From: Plasmodium brasilianum
Lineage: Eukaryota; Apicomplexa; Aconoidasida; Haemosporida; Plasmodiidae
Assembly: GCF_023973825.1 (NCBI RefSeq)
Contig: NC_090122.1
Coordinates: forward strand, 733,630 to 797,629
Length of the DNA stretch: 64,000 bases
Reading direction: 5' to 3'
The position numbers and the translations under genes were made by a program. Below, piece by piece: positions 54,484-64,000 of the stretch (positions are counted from its first letter, which is position 1; each line of letters begins with the position of its first letter). The notes under the pieces were generated by a model. That model saw only the letters and a list, made by a program, of their open reading frames with translations. It did no database searches and had not been told where the DNA came from.

Positions 54484-57400
54484 ATGGCAAAAAAAAAGAA
54501 ACAAATACATTTAAACATAATCGATTTACAAAAAATATATCAAAAAGATGATTTAATAATTAGTTCCTCAACTCCTGAAGAAAATGCAGCAGACATAAAA
54601 AAAAAAAAAATTTTTGAAAAAAATGAACTTGTACAGAATATTGAATGGAGAACAGTAGACCTAAAAAAACAAACAAATAATAAAACAGATGAGATTAACA
54701 ATAAGAAGGAAGATAATAAAATTTACCATTCAACATTTGATAAAAATAACAACAAAAAAAATGATACTGTTGTCCTTGGAGGGAAAAATAAAACAAAAGC
54801 GAATATACTCAATGGTGAAGATATAGACTTTGCCAATGTAAGAAGCAAAGCAAGTAACGATGTAGATTTCGCTAACTTAAGAAGAAAAGCAAGTAACGAT
54901 GTAGATTTCGCTAACTTAAGAAGAAAAGCAAGTAACGATGTAGATTTCGCTATCTTAAGAAGCAAAGCAAGTAACGATGTAGATTTCACTAATTTAAGAA
55001 ATAAATCAAAAGACGACGTCGATTTCGCAAATATAAGAAGCAAAAGAAGCGAAGATGTCGACCACGGAAATATGAGGAGTAAAAAGAACGAAGATGTTGA
55101 CCTTTCCAGTGTACGGAACAAAAGGAACGACAGTGTTGATTTTTCAAATGTTAGAAATAAAAAAAGCGATGATGTTGATTTTTCAAATGTTAGAAATAAA
55201 AAAAGCGATGATGTTGATTTTTCAAATGTTAGAAATAAAAAAAGCGATGATGTTGATTTTTCAAATGTTAGAAATAAAAAAAGCGACGATATTGACTTTT
55301 CCAGTGTACGGAACAAAAGAAACGACAGTGTTGACTTTTCAAATGTTAGAAGCAAAACAAGTGATAACAAAGAAACGAAAGAAAATACTGAAACGAATGA
55401 AAAACCGTATTATGTATTGAAGTTAGAACAACTAAGAAAAGAAAAAGAATCAGAGAAGAAAACAAAAGATGGTTCAATATCTAATAATACAGATGAAAAA
55501 AGAGAAAAGGACGAAGTGAAAGAAGATATAAGGGGGAAAGAAGCCGAAAAAGAAGCCGAAAAAGGGGCAGAAAAGGAGGTCGAAAAGGAGGTCGAAAAGG
55601 AGGTCGAAAAGGAGGGTGAAAATAAGGTAGAAAGAATAATTGCAGAAATGAATGAAAAAATAAAGGATCAAGTAAAACAAAATGGAAAAGATGCAAAGGA
55701 TGTAAATGATTCAAAAGAGGGAAGACAAGAAGAAGAAGTGAAAGTAACAGTAGACATGAAAGAGGATAACGAGATGAAAAAAATGGAAGTAGCTAGTGTG
55801 GAAGAAAAAACCAAAGCGGCTGGAATGGAAGAAAAGGTCAAAGAAGGCGAAATGGAAAAAAAGAAATTCGTACCTAAAAGAGTTATTATGTACAGGCAAG
55901 CACTGAAGGAGCAAGAAGAAAAGACTTTGAAAAAGCTAGAGGAAGAGAAAGCACAAAGAGAATTGAAAAGACAACTTATAAAAAGTCAAGGGTTATCAAC
56001 TTTTATACCGTCCGCAAAATTGTTACATATGAAAAACATGCAAGAACAAAGTAAAGATGAAAACACAAAAGAAAACAAAAATGAAGGAAAAAAAAAAGGA
56101 GGAAGTATTAAAAATGAAGAGATAAACGAGAACAAAAAATATACAGCTACATTGAAAAGAAATAAAATTGAGGAACAAAGTAATACAACAAATGCAAAAA
56201 ATGTAAAAAATATTATTTTAGAATTAGCTGAAAAAACCGAAAATGCAAAAATCGTTGAAAAAGCAGATATTGAAGAAATAGCTAAAAAAAGAAGAGAAGA
56301 AATTTACAAAAAACAATTAGAAAAAATTACAAAACAAAATGAAGAGAATACTAGATATAACAATATATATAAACACGATTTAAATAGTATTAAACTCTTT
56401 TATAATCAAATCAAAAATAAAATTTATGAAAGTTATGCATTTACCCAGGAGGAGTGCGCAAGTGTTTGTACCCCACTGAAGATGGATGAGTGTAAGTCCA
56501 TCCCCTTCCTACATGCAACGGGGCATATATATACATACATACATACACGTATACATATGCGTGTGTGTAAATATATGCACCTAAGTATGTTTGTACGTAT
56601 ATACGTACGTATGTATATACATATGTATTTATGTACAAATATCATGCACGTATGCATTTGCTCTTCGAAACAACCGCGATGCACGTTTTGTAACATGCTA
56701 ACTTTTCTTCTCATTTTAGGTAACTACTTGGAGAGTCATGTACCGTTCTATGTGGCCTTGTCTGTTTTCATTTTAAGCATTCCGCAAAAAGCAGAGGATG
56801 ATGTTTATTTGAAGAAAGCACAAAATATGAAAAATTTACTTCTTTACCTAAAACAAGTATTACTTGGATGAACATACATACTTATATGCATACATACATA
56901 ACAATTTACATGGTATTATGTATAGTGCAATTATTTTTTAAGTTTATGATTTATTATCTGTAGTTTTGTTAAAATTTTCCCGTCGTACTACACTCTTTTT
57001 TTTTTTTTTCTCTGTAACCCCTCAGAATAGCAAAATAGAAAATCATGATCAGTACATACTAAATGACACAATAAATTTATGCGACAGTAAGAATGAAAAT
57101 ATAAATGCGAAAGTAAATGTACAAATTGTACCCCTTAACAAATAATTCCCTTGTTCATAGTTTCATTTTATTTTATTTCTTTTTATTTTATATCCTTTTA
57201 TTTATTTTATTTTTTTTTCCCTTTCTTTAAAGAGTTAAACTACCCGCATATATCAGAAGAAACCTCCTTAATTGAAGCTGCTTTTGACTCGTTGCTATTT
57301 TCAGGCGTTATTCCAAAGGATTCATTCATAAAAGTAAAAAATATACCATAGTCATTCACGTTTTCTGTGTATTATTACCCACCTAATTTATCATTTGCAT

Positions 57401-57617
57401 GGAACGTACGAGCGTATATGAGTGTGTATGTGTGTTATGTGTACATTAGTATGTTTGTATTTGTGTATGTATATACGTTCCACTTGTTCGTCAAAAAAAA
57501 ATAATAAAATCATTGAAATGAAATTTATTTTGCTTGAATGTTTGAACATACTGACGTGTACCATTATATTTATCACAAGGTATCACTATAACATGTATAA
57601 TTAACTGTGAGCATCTT

Positions 57618-57649
<32 letters not shown>

Positions 57650-58676
57650 TTTTTTGTTTGTTTAGTGGTTCCAAGAGGATGACTTTGATTCAGAACTAAA
57701 AAGCAAAGCTATGCTTCAGGTACTTTGATACACATACATGCGTATGTGCATATGTACGTATGTACATATACACAACAATATATACTACATATATGCGTAC
57801 ATATAAATAAATAAATGAAAAATTGGAGTAATACCCATATATCACAGTCCATTATTCTTCATTTAAAAGCTTTGTTTTACTTTCGAAAAGAGTAAAACTA
57901 TTTTAAAAGAAGATAAAAAAAAAAAAAAAAAAAAAAATTATTGTAATAGTAATACTAATAGTAATAGTAATAGTAATAATATTAATAATAGTAATAGTAA
58001 TAATATTAATAATAGTAATAATAATAAAAATAACAATTAAATTAACTGGCATGCAAAAAGATTTTTATCAACAAAAAAAATAAAATTAAATGATAAAAAA
58101 AAAGGCGTGTGCCAACAACCAAAAAATAAAATAAAATATAACCTGTGTATATCTATGTTTCTCCTACGAATTTTAATTTTTAAAAATGAACAAATAAAAG
58201 TCATATGTGTATAGTGCGCATACTGTGTATGTGGACACCTTTACGTTTGCATATTATGCTTTTCTTTTTTTTATCCTTATTTTTACGCTATTTTTACGCT
58301 ATTTTTACGCTATTTTTACGCTATTTTTATGCTATTTTTATGCTATTTTTACACTATTTTTACGCTATTTTTATGCTATTTTTACGCTATTTTTACGGTA
58401 GTTGTACTTCATTTTATCCTTATTTTTCTTTTTTTTATATAATTCGAATTATTTTTTTCTCTCCCTGTTCAGCTAATTTATTGGCACAAATGGGTAACAG
58501 CAGAAGAGGATGAAGAAATGGAAGGAGTAGAAGAAGAAGAAGAAGAAGAAGTTGAAGAAGTAGAAGAAGATGAAAAAGCAATAAATGAAAAAAATAAGAT
58601 GGAAAATGCATCAGATATAGAGAAAAATGTTCCTAAGAATTTTATCTTTAAAAAAATTAAAAAGAAATTTATTTAA
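54484..58676 (+). CDS. Repeat protein with C-terminal W2-like (eIF4G/eIF5-type) domain, 6 exons
   Basis: Exons are 54484-56491, 56720-56856, 57026-57086, 57233-57333, 57666-57719 and 58473-58676; all joins are GT-AG and in frame, giving 854 residues. The N-terminus is Lys/Asn-rich. Residues about 116-295 carry a 13-residue repeat (DVDFANLRRKASN and DVDFSNVRNKKSD types). A Glu/Lys coiled-coil-like middle follows, with FVPKRVIMYRQALKEQEEK near 460. The last about 190 residues are helical and end with the hallmarks of a W2 domain: EAAFDSLLFSGVIPKDSFIK, KWFQEDDFDSELKSKA, and an aromatic/acidic box YWHKWVTAEEDEE. W2 domains occur at the C-termini of eIF4G, eIF5 and eIF2B-epsilon and bind acidic or kinase partners in translation initiation. 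The exon junctions all fall in the helical domain, which a single-frame search would miss. A role in translation is inferred from this domain only. Confidence 0.78.
54829..55368 (+). repeat. Coding 39 bp repeat (DVDF...R.K...)
   Basis: About fourteen 39 bp units encode the 13-residue repeat. Some neighbouring copies, for instance near 55140-55290, are nearly identical at DNA level, which points to recent duplication. The antisense strand is open and translates to a hydrophobic shadow. Confidence 0.9.
58283..58400. repeat. 12 bp tandem repeat in an intron (TACGCTATTTTT)
   Basis: About ten copies of TACGCTATTTTT or TATGCTATTTTT lie within the last intron of the W2-domain gene. Confidence 0.9.
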
Positions 58677-60119
58677 GCTTTTAAAGAAATTTTATATTAT
58701 TTATTTTATTTTATTTTATTTTTTTTTTTTCAAGCCTTTTCTTTAATTTTTGCACTTTATTGTATCCCCCTTTTTTTTCTGCCTTTAATTTTGCTTCCTT
58801 TTTTTTATGAGTTTATTATAAATATTTTATTATAAATATTCTGTTTAAACATTTTGAATGTACAATAATAAAATAAACTGAGCATATCATAATTTATAGT
58901 ATAGAAGATTTTTTTTAATGCAGCAAATAATACCACTGCCATGAACCATATAATCAGTAGGTACAAACGTATATACATATATATAAACATACATATACAT
59001 GTACATAAATGTAAATGTAAAAATAATTATAAGTATTATACCGTTCATTATTTTATTGTACATTATGTTGTATGAAGTATACGCACTCCCGTAAAATAAA
59101 ATTCCGCTGCACCTTGTAAAAAGCGAATTAAAAATGGAATGCACATATGAATGAATTATTACATATATAATAAAAAAAAAAAAAATTAGAAAGGGTAAGC
59201 AAAATAATACCACTCAGGCTATGACATATATAGTACATATACCTATGGATATATGTAATACAATATTATGAGTCCATATACGTACAAGATAGCGTATATA
59301 TTTACACGTAGTTATATGCATATACACGTATGCATTTGAGGTACGGTATATATACGTGAGCACATATGAATATAAATACAAAAACTTAAATAATTTTAAC
59401 TTCAAATTTTTACTTTAGGAAGATTATAGTTTTTAGCATCATCGTATATTAAATAAATGAAATTTTACCTTATATAGAAATATCTTTGCTTCCACTAAAA
59501 AAAGTTTTATGATTTTAACTTTTAATAATAAATTTAAAACGCTAAATAATTATCTTGTGGCATTTATATGACATTTATATGACATTAATGTGACATTTAT
59601 ATGACATTAATGTGACATTAATATGACATTTATATGACATTAATATGATATTTATTTGACATTTATATGACATTAATGTGACATTTATATGACATTTATA
59701 TGACATTAATGTGACATTAATGTGACATTTATATGACGTATATATGACATTAATGTGACATTTATATGACGTATATATGACATTAATGTGACATTTATAT
59801 GACATTAATGTGACATTAATGTGACATTTATATGACGTATATATGACATTAATGTGACATTTATATGACGTATATATGACATTAATGTGACATTTATATG
59901 ACATTAATGTGACATTAATGTGACATTTATATGACGTATATATGACATTAATGTGACATTTATATGACGTATATATGACATTAATGTGACATTTATATGA
60001 CGTTTAGTGCGCATAAATACATTATATTAAAAAATACATTTTTAAGCATATTATTGTACAAATATAAAAACAACAAAAAAAGAACGTACATGTACTTGCT
60101 TGCTTATATACATTACATA

Positions 60120-60163
<44 letters not shown>

Positions 60164-60194
60164 TATAATTTACGAGTAAATATAAAAAGGAAAA
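58677..60194. other. Intergenic region upstream of phosphoglycerate mutase
   Basis: About 1.5 kb with poly(T), TA-rich microsatellites, a long GACATTTATATGACATTAAT-type repeat (59560-60003) and a (TA)n run just before the PGM start. The minus-strand open frames here are low complexity. No gene is supported. Confidence 0.55.
59560..60003. repeat. 10-11 bp repeat (GACATTTATAT / GACATTAATGT)
   Basis: About 40 short units of TGACATTTATA, TGACATTAATG and TGACGTATATA run without interruption for about 440 bases and end 192 bases before the PGM start codon. Higher-order blocks of several units are themselves repeated. Confidence 0.9.
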
Positions 60195-61271
60195 ATGACG
60201 ACATACACTTTAGTTCTTTTAAGACATGGTTTGTTTAAAAATAAAACAGATAATAAGAGGAAAATAATAGGAAAATTATAGGAAAACAAAATAATAATTA
60301 TTATTGTTACGTTTTTGCTAATTTTTTGATAATATTTTTCTCTTTTTGTTTAATCTTTACTCTTCAAGGTGAGAGCACATGGAATAAGGAAAACAAATTC
60401 ACCGGTTGGACTGATGTTCCTTTGAGTGAAGAGGGAGAACAAGAAGCAGTGTAAAAATAAAAAAAAAAAAAAAAAAAAAAAAAAATAGCTGTATGTACAT
60501 TTCTGTTAATAAAAAAAAAGCTATTTGCTACTTTTTTTTTATAAAAAAAAAAAAAAAAAAAGAAAAAAAAAGTGTACGTTTCATTTCTACATACAGATAT
60601 AACTTTTTCCCATATCATTTTAAACACTCCATAGAGCTGCAGGAAAGTACTTGAAAGAGAAAAACTTCCAATTTGACGTAGTTTACACTTCAGTATTGAA
60701 AAGAGCCATTACGACAGCATGGAAAGTTTTAAAAACTTCTGACCTCTTACATGTACCAGTCATAAAAACATGGAGATTAAATGAGAGGCATTATGGATCA
60801 TTGCAAGGCTTAAATAAATCTGAAACAGCCAAAAAATATGGAGAAGAACAAGTCAAAATATGGAGAAGATCATATGACATCCCACCACCAAAATTAGATA
60901 AAGAAGATAGTAGATGGCCAGGCCACAATGCTGTTTATAAAAATGTACCAAAAGATGCTTTACCTTTTACGGAATGCTTAAAAGATACAGTTGAAAGAGT
61001 TTTACCCTTTTGGTTTGATCATATTGCACCAGATATTTTATCAAATAAAAAAGTTCTTGTTGCTGCACACGGAAATAGCTTAAGAGGATTAGTAAAGCAT
61101 TTAGATAATATGAGTGAAGCAGAAGTATTGGAGCTTAACATACCTACAGGTGTGCCATTAGTTTATGAGTTAGATGAAAACTTAAAACCAATCAAACATT
61201 ACTACTTATTAGACAGTGAAGCATTAAAAAAAAAAATGGATGAAGTTGCCAACCAAGGAAAGGCAAAGTGA
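60195..61271 (+). CDS. PGM1: Phosphoglycerate mutase (2,3-bisphosphoglycerate-dependent), 3 exons
   Basis: Exons are 60195-60228, 60369-60450 and 60635-61271, in frame, giving 250 residues, the usual length. Exon 1 encodes [11 protein letters not shown]; after the splice the catalytic RHGESTWN motif is complete, with the phosphohistidine at His11. Other conserved parts are [39 protein letters not shown] (the catalytic Glu lies in NERHYG), and [14 protein letters not shown] with the second active-site histidine. The enzyme interconverts 3- and 2-phosphoglycerate in cytosolic glycolysis. A 2-3 nucleotide phase is kept across both introns, which are 140 and 184 bases; the first intron is AT-rich and the second is nearly all poly(A) and poly(T) tracts. 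The first exon is only 34 bases, so the N-terminus is easily missed. Confidence 0.97.
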
Positions 61272-61626
61272 AAGGGACAGTACCCAAATGAGGAAAATAA
61301 TTACATCGCATAAGGCCTGATCAGGAGTACATATATGCATAACCTGCGTACAATACATACAAACATACGTGTATACTTACCATCTCTGTGTTGTATAAAT
61401 TTCAAAAAGTAAGTTCTTTCATTTTAACCTTAACAGATAAGGTAAAATATAAAAAATTCGTGCATTGATTAAAATAATTTTTCCTATTTTTCTCGCTTAT
61501 TTTTACGTAATTCTTCAATACGTGAAAAACATATTTATTCTTATGAAAATATTATATTACAGTTTATTATATTATATATTAATAAAATTAATATATTGTA
61601 ATAGATTAAATTAAAAATTGAAGTAT

Positions 61627-61660
<34 letters not shown>

Positions 61661-62461
61661 CATAGCCAATTAATTTTTTGAGTTTTTGCTGCTTAACAGT
61701 ATAATATACATATGTACAACTGAGAATTTTTAATACATCGGGAACGTGTTATTTTTGAAATAGCTATTAATAACAGTACGCACAAATGAAGACGCTCTTT
61801 TTTGGTACATTGAAAATTATAGAAAATATTTTTGTAAAGTTTAAATGTAAACTATATGATGCGAAAAAATAAAGAACCATGTGTAATATTATATACATGT
61901 AACGTGAAACGCACTGCTAATTTTTGCGTGACTGGTCTATACACTATTTAATGTGTTAACTAGTTTTACATTGCTTAATTATAGACGAGTGTTTATTAAT
62001 TAATGCCATCTTGCCTCATCATAAATGATTAGCAAACTAACTGTACAATGTATTTGCTTACACATATATAAATGTGTACAATGTATATAAGTATAAGTTA
62101 TACGTATATGTACATGCATATGTATATACATATATGTACTTGTTCGCTAGTAATGATGGCTCCTTTTTTGCCTTAAACGATATATTATCCCCTTCGATAT
62201 TTAAACGATCAAAAAAATAAATATGCAACTCTTTCGTAAAGTAGCAACTTCAGTTGGAATTTTTTTTTTTTTTTTTTTTTTCTTCTTTGTTAAATTTAAT
62301 ATTGAGCAGTTATACGTATTGTTACTCTTCTTTTATTATTTTTATTTCATCATATACATAACTATTTCAAGAGGAAACTTTTTGTCCTCTGGCTTATGTT
62401 AATTTTTCCTTATATATATATGTACATATATATATACATACATGTTACGTGTATGTAATCA

Positions 62462-62469
62462 TATATATA

Positions 62470-62519
<50 letters not shown>
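62462..62519. repeat. (TA)n microsatellite
   Basis: A TA dinucleotide run of about 45 bases flanked by TATC/TACG variants. Confidence 0.9.
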
Positions 62520-62520
<1 letters not shown>

Positions 62521-63029
62521 GTACATAGTACATTCGTATATATGTACATACTTATATATGTATATGGCAATCCATTTGTGCATTTTTTTTTCCGCCTGTT
62601 CGGTATTTTTCATATATGCGTTAATTTTATATACGTTTATAAATTTTTTTGACAATTCCTCCAATTTATTTATAAATATTTACACATTAAATTAAAGTTT
62701 TCTTATCTCTTACTTTTACTGAGTAATTTTTTTTTTTTTTTTTTTTTTTTCAAATATGTATTTTATTTTGTCTTTCATGTGTGCAAAAAAGTAAAGAAAT
62801 AGCCAAAAACTAATACGCGTATATATTTTATTCCTACTATTTTTTATATTAACACAAAAAAAAAAAAGAAATGAAAAAAGAAAAAAGAAAAAAGAAAAAA
62901 GAAAAAAGAAAAAAGAAAAAAGAAGAAAGAAGAAAGAAATTATTATAACAAATAATATATTTTACATGTACAACTCAGAAAAAAAAAAAAGATATGACAA
63001 AAAAATAATTAAGGAAGGAGATGATTAAA

Positions 63030-63170
63030 AAATAATGAAGAGGATAATTTAAAAAATCATGAGAAGAGGATGATAAACTCAATGAAGAGAATGATTAAAA
63101 TGTAATGAAGAGGATGATTAAAAAATAGTGAAGAGGATGATTTTAAAAAATAGTAATGAGGATGATAAAA
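63030..63170. repeat. Imperfect 22-25 bp repeat (GAAGAGGATGATTAAAAAAT)
   Basis: Six to seven imperfect copies of a unit containing GAAGAGGATGATTAAAAAAT lie in the right intergenic region. Confidence 0.8.
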
Positions 63171-63734
63171 AAGAAAAAAAAATATAAAGAAAAAGAAGTA
63201 AACATACTTGTAAAATTTTGAAGGAACTCTGAAGAAAATAAGCCCTTTTTTTTTCTTCTTCTTTTTTCTTTTTTTTTTTTTTATCTTTTTCATATTCATG
63301 CTGTTCTTATAACTGAGTAAATATCTCGATAACTGTTTTACATTGTAGTTATCATTCGTTTACCTTTGCGTTTATCTTAAGCTTGCTTTATGTACACGTA
63401 CATGTACACATATAAACATATATATACATGTATGTATATGTGTATGTATGGTTTGTATATAAACTAATTCTTGTGCACGGGATAATTAAACAGCTACAAA
63501 ACTCTTAAATGTAGATAAGACTGAAGCGAGAAAAGGAAATAAGGAACATATTTTTATTACAATATATATGTATATATATATATGTTTGGTGAACTTACTA
63601 TATTTTTTTCACTCAGACTTTTAAACAGAATGGTATTATAAAGTACAGAATTTACCTTAACATTTGTTTAACGTGCAAGAATTTATTAAAATTTGAAAAC
63701 TTAATAAATAGTTTCTTTAAAAATAGTAAAGATA

Positions 63735-63899
63735 ATGTCTACATTTAAAAAAGCTGTTACCTATTACTTTGCCATTGTATCACTATTCTCTGCAGTTTTT
63801 TTGGCAGTTATTGGTCTTCTGTTATTATATGATTCTGACTCACTAGAACTACATGGAAATAAATCAGAAAAAGTCAAGCCGTCCTTTATTTGTGCAGGG
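63735..63899 (+). CDS. Small multi-pass membrane protein, first exon only (partial)
   Basis: The first exon encodes 55 residues (MSTFKKAVTYYFAIVSLFSA and onward) and ends at the donor GCAGGG|GTAAGA; the rest lies beyond the window. A basic start is followed by a transmembrane helix of about 22 residues (AIVSLFSAVFLAVIGLLLLY) and a polar loop, then SFICAG at the exon end. The layout, one early helix followed by an acidic loop and a FI.AG element starting the next helix, resembles ribonuclease kappa (RNASEK), which is also a V-ATPase accessory protein. That identification is tentative because only the first half is visible. Confidence 0.6.
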
Positions 63900-64000
63900 G
63901 TAAGAGTATAAGATAAACAGGAAAATGCAAATATATGTTTGTACTTGTGTGTATGTGCCTATATACGTGCATAAGTGAAGGCATAATTAAATTTTAGCTC

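Larger units (their letters stand above)
61272..63734. other. Intergenic region, PGM to the right-edge gene
   Basis: About 2.5 kb of AT-rich sequence: a run of about 33 A near 61628-61659, TA microsatellites at 62470-62518, an AAAAAGA repeat near 62875-62930 and a GATGATTAAAAAATAGTGAAGAG repeat at about 63050-63160. No gene is supported. Confidence 0.55.

Noticed and set aside
54723..55370. 215-codon minus-strand ORF rich in Ser/Leu/Phe.
   Set aside because: Antisense shadow of the DVDF repeat of the W2-domain gene.
1..64000. Search by eye for tRNA, rRNA, transposons, subtelomeric gene families, telomere repeats and CRISPR arrays.
   Set aside because: No cloverleaf with a plausible B box, no rRNA signature, no transposase and no telomeric heptamers were seen; tandem repeats lack spacers and are ordinary minisatellites.

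Overview
This window comes from the nuclear genome of a malaria parasite (Plasmodium). The evidence is an extremely AT-rich intergenic sequence full of poly(A)/poly(T) runs and short tandem repeats, proteins loaded with Asn, Lys and Asp low-complexity tracts, short AT-rich GT-AG introns, and a gene set that matches my memory of the P. falciparum chromosome 11 neighbourhood around phosphoglycerate mutase. The coding sequence is less AT-extreme than P. falciparum and homopolymers and microsatellites are abundant, which suggests a P. malariae- or P. ovale-like species, but I cannot fix the species from sequence alone.

Layout from left to right: (1) a seven-exon ARPC1 WD40 gene on the minus strand (1818-4526); (2) divergent to it, a seven-exon secreted protein ending in a SWGIDD motif (5363-7022); (3) a membrane-anchored acyl-CoA-binding/ankyrin protein on the minus strand (7361-8446); (4) a five-exon TRM10-type tRNA methyltransferase (10929-12600); (5) a small DUF1764-type protein on the minus strand with a frame break in an A22 run (13467-14215); (6) the splicing factor U2AF35 on the minus strand (15864-16796); (7) a 2021-residue HECT ubiquitin ligase (19087-25152); (8) the mu subunit of adaptor complex AP-4 in three exons (27671-29427); (9) an m-AAA-type FtsH protease on the minus strand (31002-34145); (10) a probable short-exon minus-strand gene (38553-39463) plus weaker exon candidates; (11) an Asn-rich protein with an NF-YA A1-like segment (39693-41267); (12) SEC16, the ER exit site scaffold, preceded by a repeat-filled upstream ORF that overlaps its start codon (45882-51901); (13) a six-exon repeat protein with a C-terminal W2-like domain (54484-58676); (14) phosphoglycerate mutase in three exons (60195-61271); (15) the first exon of a small membrane protein running off the right edge (63735).

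Genes are individually transcribed, as expected for a eukaryote, so adjacency does not imply a pathway. There are still common themes: secretory trafficking (SEC16, AP-4 mu), RNA processing and translation (U2AF35, TRM10, W2 protein), protein turnover (HECT, FtsH), cytoskeleton (ARPC1) and glycolysis (PGM). Intergenic DNA is dominated by 9-40 bp tandem repeats. Exon boundaries were set by hand from GT/AG sites, frame continuity and family alignment from memory; no database search was possible. I saw no tRNA or rRNA genes, transposons, CRISPR arrays or telomeric repeats. I do not see a clearly undescribed system; the most unusual items are the NF-YA-like protein lacking a recognisable DNA-binding half, the SEC16 upstream ORF, the ciliate-like secreted protein and the hidden short-exon gene.
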